Source: Pedobacter sp.
GTDB taxonomy: Bacteria; Bacteroidota; Bacteroidia; Sphingobacteriales; Sphingobacteriaceae
DNA: 64,000 nt
Reading direction: 5' to 3'
Assembly (NCBI GenBank): GCA_031119475.1
Contig: JAVHXV010000002.1
Location: 543,233 to 607,232 of the forward strand
Positions 27,601 to 35,523 of the stretch are shown here, piece after piece. Below the pieces are notes generated by a model. It was not told the origin of the DNA. It made no database searches and saw nothing but the letters and a program-made list of their open reading frames with translations. A program made the translations under genes and the position numbers. The stretch's first letter is position 1; each line of letters begins with the position of its first letter.

Positions 27601-28877
27601 TGCCGGGATATTTGCCTAAAACAAAATACTTTGGGATTGACAATGCTACGGGAGCGCCCGGACTTGGCTTTGTGTTTGGCAGCCAACGGGATATTAGGGA
27701 AATGGCCCTGCGCAATGGCTGGCTCACAACCGATGAGAACCAGAACCAGCTTTACATCAATACGCTGAGGGAAGATTTCCAGATGACGGGTACGATCGAG
27801 CCGCTGCGGGATTTTAGGATCGTGCTGAGCGCCACCAAAAATAGGACCTTAAACTATTCGACAAATTTCAGGTACGACAGTTCGATCAGTAATTTCAGGA
27901 ATTTGAGCCCAACCACTACTGGCGATTATAGCATTTCTGTGATTACCCTGGGTACGGCATTCAAAGATAAAAATGGCAGTACCGTATCTAGTTTATTTAA
28001 CCAGTTCATGGCCAATCGGGCTGTCATTTCGGCTAGATTGGGCGGCCAAAACCCAAATTCATCCGGTGCGGCCAATGGTTTTGCCGATGGGTATGATAAA
28101 AACTCACAGGATGTGATCATTTCATCATTTATTGCTGCGTATACAGGAAAAGATGCTAGTACGGTAAGCTTAAGGAGCATGCCGAAAATCCCGTTGCCAA
28201 ACTGGAGGATTACCTATGGTGGCCTGACCAAGCTTCCTTTTGTTTCTTCCAATTTCTCAGAACTGAACCTGCGCCATACCTATCGGTCGAGCTACAGTGT
28301 TAACGGGTTCAATAGCCTCTTGAAATATCAGGAAACCAATGGTTACGTCAGTTCAAGGGATGTTTCACAGAACTTCCTGCCGCTCTATCAATTTCAGCAG
28401 GTGAGTATTGCCGAGCAATTTGCGCCACTGATTGGTGTAGACACGAGGTTGAGGAACAACCTGACGGCCAACTTTGAGCTTAACCGCACGAGGATCATGG
28501 CCCTCAGCTTATCGAACAGCCAATTGGCGCAATTATCGGAGAACAACCTGGTATTCGGGCTGGGCTACCGCACTACAAAATTCAGGTTCCCATTTGGACT
28601 GTTCAGCAATTTGAAAACAGACAATAACATGGATTTTAAGTTGGATGTTTCGGTGAGGGACAACAAAACGGTTATTTACAGGGCCGATATCGAAGAGGCC
28701 GAAGTTTCATCCGGTGCAAAAAATATTACGTTGCGGCCAAGTGTAGATTACATGCTCAACCAAAGGTTCAACGTAAAGCTATTCTACGATTCGAACATCA
28801 CCAAGCCCTATACCTCGCAGTCGTTCAATACATCGTTCAGCAGCTTTGGTTTCAGTTTAAGGGTTACCTTAAACTAA
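21696..28877 (+). CDS. sprA: type IX secretion translocon protein SprA (Sov)
   Basis: A 2393-residue outer-membrane protein, the huge beta-barrel pore of the type IX secretion system, which exports folded proteins with C-terminal sorting domains and supports gliding in some relatives. A signal peptide (TKIVFLLLLFVGPAAYSQ) is followed by SprA-type domains with characteristic segments such as QPRGDAELTFLGRVNKNENP and SSYLDDFEASRSIVDLK. The C-terminal part is a long series of amphipathic strands ending in FSFGFSLRVTLN, a normal barrel end. Length is in the family range (about 2300-2500). The start is TTG at 21696, 10 bases after ruvA. Confidence 0.96.
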   Translation: MKNKLTKIVFLLLLFVGPAAYSQVTPTKSGSDSTRNSFNIREKKYLGLGNYANPFLSLPSNIKREVTYDALNKRYIVTEKIGDYQYSPPQYLTIDQYLRLVNSEIKRENWRNLSNTEVNDIRTTGIIPPVKVNSKVFDKIFGGNTIDIQPRGDAELTFLGRVNKNENPLFNERQRVQSNFDFNQVIRMDVLGNIGTKLKVKMNYNTEAQFDFENQIKLDYTGGKDDIIKKIEAGNVSLPLNSTLINGTQSLFGVKTQLQFGKLDVAAVFSQQKSQTRELQINNGAQQNEYRISGSEYEANKHYFLARYFRDNYNRALANPPTVLSGVLITKIEVWVTNKTGNTQDSRDVLALLDLGENQPYNTAQVTGGSSVLPSAFTNPAFPTQSNNLLANLPPDARETNSNGVITYFQANGATDNFAKLTYARKLTEREFTYQPQLGYISLNNPLNADEVLAVAYRYTFNGIEYQVGEFSTDIAFDEATPKVLFAKLLKNETIKTNLPTWDLMMKNIYAIGGYQISRQNFKLDIFRIDDKTGIEMPLIREGARTALKQYISLTNLDQLNQQRERKPDGIFDFEAEDKPFTLPQPPTTQNILPGNAGTLSTSGALVNTLINNTSNGYVTIDPQYGRIIFPVVEPFGADLATKFNLPGEQPLADKYTYPQLYDSTKVVAQQLFSNKNLYVIKGNYQSDISSEFALNAINVTEGSVKVFAGTIPLIEGSDYTVDYQGGRVRIINTAILISGQPIRITTENNELFGLQQRSLFGARFDYHVNKKLSLGGTFMSLSEKPLTEKVNFMEEPISNTIFGFDFNYSSPSRLLTKWVDKLPFISTKAPSSINIAGEYAQLIPGHPKAINSGGGRGGSSYLDDFEASRSIVDLKSAVPWQISSTPQFFTESQLVNNLAYGYNRAKLAFYNIDPIFYTNGSTDLPASLRNNRTELSNHYVREIIEQEVFPFKEIATGQSIRLPTLDLAYYPTVRGPYNYVTTGFAPNGQLNNPRSRWGGISRRIDVNDFEANNIEYIELWVMDPFMYKPGSQGGDLYFNIGNISEDILRDGRKSLENGLPANGDPTKFDETTWGRVAKLQPVVQAFDNDPDARKAQDVGLDGLSNANEKAKFAALIAQVKAQLNPDAALAFDNDPSSDDYSYFRGSNFDASNAGILKRYQNYNGPEGNSKTSQQSQAELGLENSASTSLPDGEDINRDNNMTQSDEYFQYKISMRPADLQVGQGYVTDKVTTPVKLLNGSTQNATWYQIRIPLSQYEQKVGGIQDFKSIRFMRMFLTNFADTVVLRFAKIQLVKGEWRQYNAKNESLYVIADPAISPASPDNSTLEVATVNIEENGKRTPIPYVVPPGIERERDFSNYRGDTRQNEQSLAVIVKDLKDGYGRAAFKTAINNDFRSYKRLEMYVHLEAVTTESDLKDNDLSAFLRIGTDNQDNYYEYNMPLKVTPFNTSDPYAIWPDQNKMDIELELFQKAKMARNTARTTGGLPWPINIPFTYIDGRNTIIVKGQPDMSKVRVYMLGLKNPLRNVSSPAGDDGFDKSAQVWFNELRLTEFDERGGWAATARMNAKLADFADVNISGSKSTIGFGSLEKRVSERNRSDNAFFDVSSSLELGKFLPQKTGIKIPMYVSYSKQVLTPQFDPRTPDIELKTALKGATKAQKDSILNFAQDYTTRSSLNFTNVRKERAPTDTKVHLWDIENFNVSYAQTKFSHRDFINESSLQHTYRASLGYNYEGSPRNYMPFDKLIKSNNLKLLKDFNLTLLPKSINFRIDVDRFYAENTLRNNDPNNYIPINTTFNKNFLISRVYGIAWDLTNSLSLDFDATNYSIVDEPDGRIEGLKRDTLWQNLKSLGRTTDYNHNLNIRYNLPINKIPGLDFINVATVYGTNFNWQTEPLSTLKDPAINLGNTIQNSRTVQLNPTVNMDRLYQKFGFARRSLNSTDSTRTFGDLMIGVLTSVKKVDINFTQTKGTFLPGYLPKTKYFGIDNATGAPGLGFVFGSQRDIREMALRNGWLTTDENQNQLYINTLREDFQMTGTIEPLRDFRIVLSATKNRTLNYSTNFRYDSSISNFRNLSPTTTGDYSISVITLGTAFKDKNGSTVSSLFNQFMANRAVISARLGGQNPNSSGAANGFADGYDKNSQDVIISSFIAAYTGKDASTVSLRSMPKIPLPNWRITYGGLTKLPFVSSNFSELNLRHTYRSSYSVNGFNSLLKYQETNGYVSSRDVSQNFLPLYQFQQVSIAEQFAPLIGVDTRLRNNLTANFELNRTRIMALSLSNSQLAQLSENNLVFGLGYRTTKFRFPFGLFSNLKTDNNMDFKLDVSVRDNKTVIYRADIEEAEVSSGAKNITLRPSVDYMLNQRFNVKLFYDSNITKPYTSQSFNTSFSSFGFSLRVTLN

Positions 28878-28880
28878 CTG

Positions 28881-28972
28881 CTTCGCGCCCAAAGCTTCAC
28901 GCTTATCGCTTTTCGCTTTTCGCTCATCACCCATCGCCCTCCGCTTACCACTTTGCACTCTGCGGTTTAATA
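28881..28972. repeat. CGCTTTTCGCTCATC-type short-period repeat
   Basis: Imperfect 7-9 bp words (CTTCACGCTTATCGCTTTTCG and similar) fill the gap after sprA. The -33 element of the gcvH promoter lies at its right end, so the repeat contributes part of a promoter. Confidence 0.5.
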
Positions 28973-28982
28973 GTTACCTTTG
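28952..28982 (+). promoter_or_regulatory. promoter of gcvH
   Basis: TTTG at 28952-28955, 19 bases, then TACCTTTG at 28975-28982: a strong match to the Bacteroidota sigma-ABfr promoter. The predicted leader is about 34 bases. It shows that gcvH can be transcribed separately from sprA. Confidence 0.65.
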
Positions 28983-29022
28983 GTGTACATAAACATAGAT
29001 TTATAAAACTAATATTATTATA

Positions 29023-29403
29023 ATGAACTTTCCTTCAGAATTAAAGTACACAAAAGATCACGAATGGGTTAGCATTTCTGGTAATGAAGCTACCATTGGC
29101 ATTACCGATTTCGCACAGCGTGAGCTTGGAGATATTGTTTATATCGAAGTAAACAGCGTTGGTGAAGAAATTGCCCAAGAAAGCACATTTGGTACCGTTG
29201 AAGCCGTAAAAACGGTTTCAGACTTGTTTATGCCGATCACTTCTACGATTTCAGCAGTGAACGAAGAGCTGAACAACAATCCTGAACTGGTCAATTCTGA
29301 TCCCTATGGACAAGGCTGGATGGTAAAAGTAACGATTGCTGATGCATCGCAATTGGATGGTCTGCTCAGTGCAGACGATTATAAGGCATTGATCGGCGTT
29401 TAA
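29023..29403 (+). CDS. gcvH: glycine cleavage system H protein
   Basis: A 126-residue lipoyl carrier protein that shuttles the methylamine intermediate between GcvP, GcvT and GcvL. The lipoylated lysine is Lys63 in [13 protein letters not shown]. Length and the N-terminus ([10 protein letters not shown]) are standard. It stands alone without gcvT or gcvP, next to sprA, an arrangement often seen in Bacteroidota. Its own promoter is visible at 28952-28982. Confidence 0.97.
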   Translation: MNFPSELKYTKDHEWVSISGNEATIGITDFAQRELGDIVYIEVNSVGEEIAQESTFGTVEAVKTVSDLFMPITSTISAVNEELNNNPELVNSDPYGQGWMVKVTIADASQLDGLLSADDYKALIGV

Positions 29404-29409
29404 TCGGCC

Positions 29410-29811
29410 ATGTTATACAAGGCATTAAAATCACAATGGTCGGCCTTACTGTGGTCGATCATTATTTTAGTATTGTGTAACATCAAGATGCCGCCATCTG
29501 AAGGCCCTGGTTTCTTTTTTGCAGGGTTTGATAAGATGGTCCATCTGGGCTTTTTTTATATTTTAACGGTGCTGCTCTTTTATGGAAAGATCAGTTTCCA
29601 GCACAGTTATCAGTTCAGGAGCCTGACTATTTTTAAGATCATCGGCATCAATGTACTGCTTGGTGGAGGAATAGAGCTCCTGCAATGGAAAGTTTTCACC
29701 TATCGCTCTGCGGAATGGTGGGACTTTAGCTGCGACCTGATCGGCTGCCTGATGGGCGTGGTCAGTTACATCTTGTTACACCTATCAAATTACAATGATC
29801 AAAAGGTTTAA
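29410..29811 (+). CDS. VanZ family membrane protein
   Basis: A 133-residue membrane protein with four hydrophobic segments. The conserved pattern includes PGFFFAGFDKMVHLGFFYILTV, GGGIELLQWKVF and RSAEWWDFSCDLIGCLMG, which mark the VanZ-like family. VanZ raises teicoplanin resistance in enterococci, but the cellular role of the wider family is not settled. It starts 6 bases after gcvH. Its 3' end overlaps a short lipoprotein ORF by 17 bases. Confidence 0.85.
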   Translation: MLYKALKSQWSALLWSIIILVLCNIKMPPSEGPGFFFAGFDKMVHLGFFYILTVLLFYGKISFQHSYQFRSLTIFKIIGINVLLGGGIELLQWKVFTYRSAEWWDFSCDLIGCLMGVVSYILLHLSNYNDQKV

Positions 29812-29923
29812 TCATCTGCTGTTGTTTGTGCTGCTGCTCGTGCTGTCGTCATGCAGTATCTTTAGGCCTTCCTGCCATTGCCCAAAAATGCCCAGGGCCT
29901 ATAAAACCATGGAACACCGCTAA
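29795..29923 (+). CDS. small lipoprotein (42 aa)
   Basis: A 42-codon ORF overlapping the VanZ gene end in another frame. It has a basic start (MIKRFNH), a hydrophobic core rich in Leu and Val, and a clear lipobox LSSC with Cys20, then a short mature part with two further cysteines and Pro (FRPSCHCPKMPRAYKTM). The mature peptide is only about 23 residues long. The signal peptide and lipobox together make a real gene likely. Function is unknown; its position after sprA-gcvH-vanZ is the only clue. Confidence 0.6.
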   Translation: MIKRFNHLLLFVLLLVLSSCSIFRPSCHCPKMPRAYKTMEHR

Positions 29924-30016
29924 TTAGGGCAGAAAACAGGATTCTAGGATTGACTGTAACGATAAAGTTAGTTGTATTTAAAATGTTACCCTCATTTTAA
30001 CACTTATTAACAAACT

Positions 30017-30050
30017 TTTGTCGCTTAGCGCAGTCTGATAGGTAACTTTA
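30017..30050 (+). promoter_or_regulatory. promoter of the outer-membrane barrel gene
   Basis: TTTG at 30017-30020, 22 bases, then TAACTTTA at 30043-30050 (one mismatch to TAnnTTTG). The predicted start is about 15 bases before the ATG at 30072. Confidence 0.45.
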
Positions 30051-30071
30051 CAAAATTATTTAAAAACTGAA

Positions 30072-32852
30072 ATGAACATTTTTTTACGAAAGTCAATTAT
30101 TGTATTCTTTTTATTGCTCAGTGCATTTGCACATGCACAATCAACGGGGACTGCAACAGGAAAGGTCATCAGCGGCAAGGATAAATCGCCGATAGACTAT
30201 GCTTCTGTTGCCATTAAAAAAGTCAGCGATTCGAGCGTGGTTGGCGGTTCCAACACCAGCGCTACGGGCGTATTTACCATTTCTGGCCTCGCCCCAGGTA
30301 AATATAAATTATATGTGGTCTATATCGGCTTTAAGACCATTACCCAAGATTTCGAATTAACGGCAGCAAAACCAAGCATCAACTTTGGTTCGTTATCCAT
30401 GCAGGATACTGGCGTGGACCTGAAGACCGTAGAGGTTAAAGGTGAAATTCCACCGGTAGTGGTAAAAAAAGACACCCTTGAGTTCAGCACGGCCAACATT
30501 AAGGTAAAAGAAAATGCTGTGGTCGAAGACCTGGTCAAAAAACTGCCAGGAGTGGATGTGGCCAAAGATGGTACGATTACCACACAGGGCGAAACCATTA
30601 AAAAAGTAAGGGTTGATGGTAAAGATTTTATGGGCAACGACCCTTTATTGGCTACTAGGAACTTACCTGCAGACATGGTAGATAAAATCCAGGTCATCGA
30701 CGATCTATCTGAGCAATCTAAATTTTCAGGTGTTGACGATGGTAACCGTGAGAAGATCCTGAACATTGTGACGAAAAACGGTGTGAAGAACAAAGGTTTC
30801 GTTGGAAATAGTACAGCGGGATATGGCACTGACGACCGTTATGATGTGAATATCAACGTCAACTATTTCAACAAAAGCCAGCAGGTTTCATTGATCGGTC
30901 AGTTCAATAACGTAAACAAACAGAACTTTGGCGGTGGTGTTACTGGCGGTGGTTTTGGCGGCGGAGGCCGTGGACCACAGTTCAGTGGTGGCGGTGGTGC
31001 TTCAACAGGTGGCATTACTACAACCAATGCGGCGGGTATCAACTTTGGCGATACCTACGATGATGGCACCCAGGTTAACGGAAGTTATTTCTTTAACAAA
31101 ACTTCGCTTTTCAATACCAACAATACCTTTACCCAAAGCTTGTTGGCCAACAACACGATCAATAACCTGAGCGATCAGAACAGCACAACGGACCGGACCA
31201 ACCACCGTTTAAATTTTATGATCGATACCAAGTTGGATAGCAATACGTCGATCAGGATCCAGCCTAATATTTCTTATACAGACAATAGCGGATTGAGCCT
31301 TTACAATTTTAACCGTACGACCGCGGCGAGCAATACGATCGGTAACCAGCGTTATAACACCAATTCGCAGACCCCATCGGTGAGCAACAATCTATTGATC
31401 CGTCACCGTTTCCAACGTAGGGGCCGTACCTTGTCGTTGAACGTCAATACCAACATCAATGATAACGATGCAGATAACTTCAACTTTATCCAGCAGAACA
31501 TCAAGATCGGTACGGTAACTACTTCAAGCTTGATCAACCAATTGAACGACAACAACACCCATTCATTGAACAATACCTCGCGTTTGGTGTTCACAGAGCC
31601 TTTGTCAAAAACATTGAGCTTGGAAATGAACTATCAGAACGGCTATAGTTTCGATAATAAGGAGCGTTTGGTCTATAGCTTTAACAATGCAACCCAAAAC
31701 TATGATGTGAAGGATAACACCTATAGCAACGAATACGAAAACACCACATGGACGAATTCGGTAGGTTTGAGCTTGCAGAAAAATGAGAAAAAGTACAACT
31801 GGAACATTGGTGTAGCCGGACAGTACACTACGCGCGAAAATGTAAACATCACTACCGGCGATGTGCTGAACCAAGATTTCATTAACATTACGCCTAGTGC
31901 ACAGTTCAGGTACAATTTTAGCAACAGCAAACGTTTGACCATTCGGTACAACGGTAGGACCAATCAGCCAACCATTGAGCAGATCCAGCCTATTCCAGAT
32001 AATACCAATCCACAGGTAATCCCACGTGGAAACCCTAACCTTAGGCCAGCGTTCCAGAACAGCTTGAATATTTTTTATAACAATTTCAATTTTGCTACGT
32101 TTAGGACTTTCTTCATCGGTGGATTCTTTAACCAGTACTTTAATGCCATTGCGAACGACCAAAGGGTGATCGGCAACACTGGTGTTGTAGAAAATGGTTA
32201 CACCAACGTAGACGGTAATTTTAGCGCAGCTATTTTTGGAAGTGTTGGTCAACCGATCATCAAAGGCAATAAATTGACCTTGCAGATCAATTTAAATGCA
32301 AACTACGACAAGGCGACCAACCTGACCGAAGGTGTTGAAAATGTGACCAAGTCGACCTTATTGACCAATAGCTATAAATTGGTTTCCAACCTGGACAAGC
32401 TAGACCTGATTGCAGGAGTTTCGGGAACTTGGACACATGCAAATTACTCGCTTGCGCCTACCACCAACGCCTATACCTTGGCGCCAAATATCGATATCAG
32501 TTATCTGTTCCCTGGAAACATCCGTTTGCAGACCGACGTTACCTACAATCAGACTACAGGTAGGGGCGAAGCCTTTAATACCAAATATACCTTGGTCAAT
32601 GCCTATATGAGCCGTCAGTTCTTTAAAAATAAGGGAACATTTAAACTATCGGTAAATGATTTGTTCAATGAAAATACAGGTATTTCAAGAACGGTAAGCA
32701 ATAACCAGATTGTTGACTCAAACTTTAATGTATTGAAACGTTATTACATGCTTTCGTTTACCTATTCTTTAGGAAACGTTGGCGGAAGATCTATGAACAT
32801 GCAGGGCGGCCCTGGTGGCGGTCAGCGCATGAGAATGGGAGGGATGAATTAG
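30072..32852 (+). CDS. outer-membrane beta-barrel protein with carboxypeptidase-regulatory-like domain
   Basis: A 926-residue TonB-receptor-like protein. A signal peptide (VFFLLLSAFAHAQ) is followed by a carboxypeptidase-regulatory-like beta-sandwich (about 25-105: GTATGKVISGKDKSPIDYASV, SGLAPGKYKLYVVYIGFK), a plug-like segment (VVEDLVKKLPGVDVAKDGTI) and a long barrel of the OMP_b-brl_3 type. There is a Gly-rich loop at about residues 289-317 and an unusual Gly/Met/Arg-rich C-terminal tail (GGPGGGQRMRMGGMN) after the last strand. The ligand is unknown. It is monocistronic: own promoter, and a terminator at 32990-33020. Confidence 0.85.
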   Translation: MNIFLRKSIIVFFLLLSAFAHAQSTGTATGKVISGKDKSPIDYASVAIKKVSDSSVVGGSNTSATGVFTISGLAPGKYKLYVVYIGFKTITQDFELTAAKPSINFGSLSMQDTGVDLKTVEVKGEIPPVVVKKDTLEFSTANIKVKENAVVEDLVKKLPGVDVAKDGTITTQGETIKKVRVDGKDFMGNDPLLATRNLPADMVDKIQVIDDLSEQSKFSGVDDGNREKILNIVTKNGVKNKGFVGNSTAGYGTDDRYDVNINVNYFNKSQQVSLIGQFNNVNKQNFGGGVTGGGFGGGGRGPQFSGGGGASTGGITTTNAAGINFGDTYDDGTQVNGSYFFNKTSLFNTNNTFTQSLLANNTINNLSDQNSTTDRTNHRLNFMIDTKLDSNTSIRIQPNISYTDNSGLSLYNFNRTTAASNTIGNQRYNTNSQTPSVSNNLLIRHRFQRRGRTLSLNVNTNINDNDADNFNFIQQNIKIGTVTTSSLINQLNDNNTHSLNNTSRLVFTEPLSKTLSLEMNYQNGYSFDNKERLVYSFNNATQNYDVKDNTYSNEYENTTWTNSVGLSLQKNEKKYNWNIGVAGQYTTRENVNITTGDVLNQDFINITPSAQFRYNFSNSKRLTIRYNGRTNQPTIEQIQPIPDNTNPQVIPRGNPNLRPAFQNSLNIFYNNFNFATFRTFFIGGFFNQYFNAIANDQRVIGNTGVVENGYTNVDGNFSAAIFGSVGQPIIKGNKLTLQINLNANYDKATNLTEGVENVTKSTLLTNSYKLVSNLDKLDLIAGVSGTWTHANYSLAPTTNAYTLAPNIDISYLFPGNIRLQTDVTYNQTTGRGEAFNTKYTLVNAYMSRQFFKNKGTFKLSVNDLFNENTGISRTVSNNQIVDSNFNVLKRYYMLSFTYSLGNVGGRSMNMQGGPGGGQRMRMGGMN

Positions 32853-32985
32853 TTAGTAGTTGACAGTTCACAGTTGATAGTTGGCAGTGCACAACTAAGC
32901 GACTAAGCAACTAGACAATTAACCAATTAACCAGTTTAACAATTAACCAGTTTAACAATTAACGTTAACCAATTTCAACAATTAA
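32853..32985. repeat. AGTTGACAGTTCACAG and TTAACCAATTAACC short-period repeats
   Basis: The left part has words of the form AGTTgacAGTTcacAGTTgat. The right part is a run of AATTAACCAGTTTAAC units, similar to the repeats around the four-helix gene at 3524 and 4074. No gene was found in it. It ends at the intrinsic terminator at 32990. Confidence 0.6.
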
Positions 32986-32989
32986 CCAA

Positions 32990-33020
32990 AATCGCTGGCC
33001 TTATGGCTGGCGATTTTTTT
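32990..33020 (+). terminator. intrinsic terminator after the outer-membrane barrel gene
   Basis: The stem AATCGCTGGCC (32990-33000) pairs with GGCTGGCGATT (33005-33015), allowing G-T wobbles, with loop TTAT. It is followed directly by a run of Ts to 33020. Confidence 0.8.
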
Positions 33021-33147
33021 TATGTCCTCTCTTATTTGGATTTAATATAAATAAAGGGTAAATTGCACCAAATTTAAGAGATGGATGATTTGTTTGCTGG
33101 AGGTTTTTTCCAGTTAAATTCCATCGATTGATCAGACTACATACTTT
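33021..33147 (+). other. upstream region of feoA
   Basis: A 127-base region between the terminator and feoA. No perfect TAnnTTTG promoter was found. A small hairpin (CTGGA, TCCAG) lies at about 33097-33113. A Fur site could not be recognised by eye. Confidence 0.3.
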
Positions 33148-33363
33148 ATGAAACTTTCACAATTAAATGCAGGAGAACGCGGTACCATTGTAGCTTTTAC
33201 GGACCTTGAAATGTCGGTAAAGCTGATGGAAATGGGCTGCCTGCCAGGGGAAGTGGTAGAAGTAGAACGTTTTGCGCCACTTGGCGATCCAATGGCCATC
33301 CGCGTTGCGGGATACCAGTTGTGCCTGCGTAAAAGTGAGGCTGCCGTGATTATAATTCAATAG
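33148..33363 (+). CDS. feoA: ferrous iron transport protein A
   Basis: A 71-residue SH3-like protein (LSQLNAGERGTIVAF, LMEMGCLPGEVVEVERFAPLGDPMAIRVAGYQLCLRKSEA). FeoA is a small cytoplasmic partner needed for FeoB activity. It ends 4 bases before feoB, so the two form an operon for uptake of Fe(II). Confidence 0.95.
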   Translation: MKLSQLNAGERGTIVAFTDLEMSVKLMEMGCLPGEVVEVERFAPLGDPMAIRVAGYQLCLRKSEAAVIIIQ

Positions 33364-33367
33364 TACA

Positions 33368-35485
33368 TTGTCCAATTTAAAAGTTGCATTAGTTGGTAAT
33401 CCCAACACGGGGAAATCTACTCTCTTTAATCTCTTGACGGGATTAAACCAGAAGATTGGCAATTTTCCGGGCATCACCGTTGATAAAAAAATCGGCTACT
33501 GCAAACTGCCAAATGCCAAAACGGCCGAAATAATCGACCTTCCGGGAACCTATAGCCTCTATCCTAAAAGTAAGGACGAAAGCATCGTTTTCCAGGTCCT
33601 TGCCGACAGTCATAATCCCAGCCATCCCGATGTGATTGTACTGGTTGCAGATGCGACAAATCTAAGGCGTAACCTGCTCCTTTGTTCACAGGTGGCCGAC
33701 CTAGGTCTTCCCATGCTTCTGGTGCTGAACATGACTGACCTTGCGAAGAAAGAGGGAATAAACGTCAATGTCGATAAACTCGCTGAAAGATTGGGCATTC
33801 AGGTGGTGGCCATGTCGGCACGCAAGAACGAAGGTCTGGAAAAGCTAAAGGCTGCCATTGCCCATACCACTGCTATCGGTACGCAGGTTACGGGCATCGA
33901 CGTGACTATTTTTGCGCCAGAAGCCATTGCGGCGGTCAAGCAACGCTTACGAACCGATAACGATTATTATGCCCTGCAGGTACTGCACCAGCACGAGAAC
34001 CTGGCTTATTTTACCGCAGAGGAACAACAGGATATTGAATCGATCGAGACCATCAACTTGTTTGAGTCTTCAAAGATCCAGGGTGCAGAAACCATTGCCA
34101 GATACAGGTACCTGAGTGGGATCCTGACCGACCTCATTACCGATACCGGGGCCGAAAAGAAATTTAAGGTGACCGATCGGCTCGACAAGATCCTGACCAA
34201 CAGATTTTGGGGCTTCTTTATCTTCATCCTCATTTTATTTTTTGTATTTAATGCCATTTTCTCCTGGTCGGCCTACCCGATGGAACTGATCGAGAACAGC
34301 TTCGTTTGGCTCACCGAATTCGGTCATGCCCATCTGCCGGCTGGCTTGTTGACGGACCTGTTTTTAGATGGTATTTTGGCGGGCCTTGGCGGGATTGTCA
34401 TCTTCATTCCGCAGATTGCCATTTTATTTGCGCTGATCTCTATTCTGGAAGATACAGGATATATGGCCAGGGTAACTTTTATGCTCGATAAGGTCATGCG
34501 GAAATTTGGGCTGAGCGGAAAGTCTATCGTACCCATGATCGGCGGAATTGCCTGTGCCGTGCCTTCGATCATGAGTGCCAGAAATATTGAAAACTGGAAA
34601 GATCGGATGATTACCATTATGGTCACTCCGTTGGTAAGCTGTTCGGCACGATTGCCGGTGTATACCCTGTTGATTTCGCTTGTTGTACCGAATAGGACTG
34701 TAATTGGATTTTTAAGCCTGCAGGGAATTACACTCATGGCGATGTACGTCATCAGCATCGTAGCTGCCGTTTTGGTCGCTCTGGTGATGAAATTGATCAT
34801 CAAGGCCAAAGAAAAATCCTATTTCATTATGGAACTGCCGGTGTATCGGATGCCACGCTGGAAAAACGTGCTCTACACCATGTACGAAAAATCAAAGACC
34901 TTTGTACTGGAGGCAGGGAAGGTGATTATTGCCATTTCGATCGTATTGTGGGTATTGGCCACTTATGGGCCCAGCAAGCGAATGGACAACATTGAGAAGA
35001 AATATACTGCACTGACTGCAAATGTTCAGGATTCTGTGAAATTGGCCAGCTTTGAACGAGACAAGGCTGCAGAGAAACTGGAAAACTCTTATGCGGGCCT
35101 CCTCGGGCAAACCATTGAGCCGATGATCAAGCCGCTCGGTTTTGATTGGAAGATCGGCATTGCCCTGATTACATCTTTTGCTGCACGCGAAGCTTTTGTG
35201 GGCACCATGTCGACCATTTATAGCGTAGATAGCAGTGATGAGGATACCTCTACCATCCGTGATAAGATGCGGCTGGCCACCAATCCAGAAACTGGAGTTC
35301 CCGTGTTTACCTTTGCAACGGCCTTATCGCTGATGCTGTTCTATGCCTTTGCCATGCAGTGCATGAGCACGGTCGCCGTCGTCTACCGTGAAACCAAATC
35401 GTGGACCTGGCCAGTTACCCAGCTGATCTACATGACGGCCATGGCTTATGTGGCGAGCTTAATTGCCTATCAATTGCTAAAATGA
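33368..35485 (+). CDS. feoB: ferrous iron transporter FeoB
   Basis: A 705-residue inner-membrane Fe(II) transporter. The N-terminal G domain has G1 GNPNTGKS (10-17), G3 DLPG (57-60) and G4 NMTD (121-124), followed by a helical regulatory domain. From about residue 280 there are two Gate-type membrane modules (for example FIFILILFFVFNAIFSW and GGIVIFIPQIAILFALISIL, then the conserved GGIACAVPSIMSARN). The start is TTG at 33368, giving the standard N-terminus MSNLKVALVGNPN. The C-terminus lacks extra cysteine-rich sequence. Confidence 0.96.
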   Translation: MSNLKVALVGNPNTGKSTLFNLLTGLNQKIGNFPGITVDKKIGYCKLPNAKTAEIIDLPGTYSLYPKSKDESIVFQVLADSHNPSHPDVIVLVADATNLRRNLLLCSQVADLGLPMLLVLNMTDLAKKEGINVNVDKLAERLGIQVVAMSARKNEGLEKLKAAIAHTTAIGTQVTGIDVTIFAPEAIAAVKQRLRTDNDYYALQVLHQHENLAYFTAEEQQDIESIETINLFESSKIQGAETIARYRYLSGILTDLITDTGAEKKFKVTDRLDKILTNRFWGFFIFILILFFVFNAIFSWSAYPMELIENSFVWLTEFGHAHLPAGLLTDLFLDGILAGLGGIVIFIPQIAILFALISILEDTGYMARVTFMLDKVMRKFGLSGKSIVPMIGGIACAVPSIMSARNIENWKDRMITIMVTPLVSCSARLPVYTLLISLVVPNRTVIGFLSLQGITLMAMYVISIVAAVLVALVMKLIIKAKEKSYFIMELPVYRMPRWKNVLYTMYEKSKTFVLEAGKVIIAISIVLWVLATYGPSKRMDNIEKKYTALTANVQDSVKLASFERDKAAEKLENSYAGLLGQTIEPMIKPLGFDWKIGIALITSFAAREAFVGTMSTIYSVDSSDEDTSTIRDKMRLATNPETGVPVFTFATALSLMLFYAFAMQCMSTVAVVYRETKSWTWPVTQLIYMTAMAYVASLIAYQLLK

Positions 35486-35507
35486 CGGTGAATTTTTAAA
35501 AACTTCG

Positions 35508-35515
35508 TAAGTTTG
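35508..35515 (+). promoter_or_regulatory. TAAGTTTG -7 promoter box of the SprT-like gene
   Basis: Perfect TAnnTTTG element only 8 bases before the ATG at 35524, which implies a leader of about two bases. No clear -33 element was found. Confidence 0.4.
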
Positions 35516-35523
35516 GATTTCAC

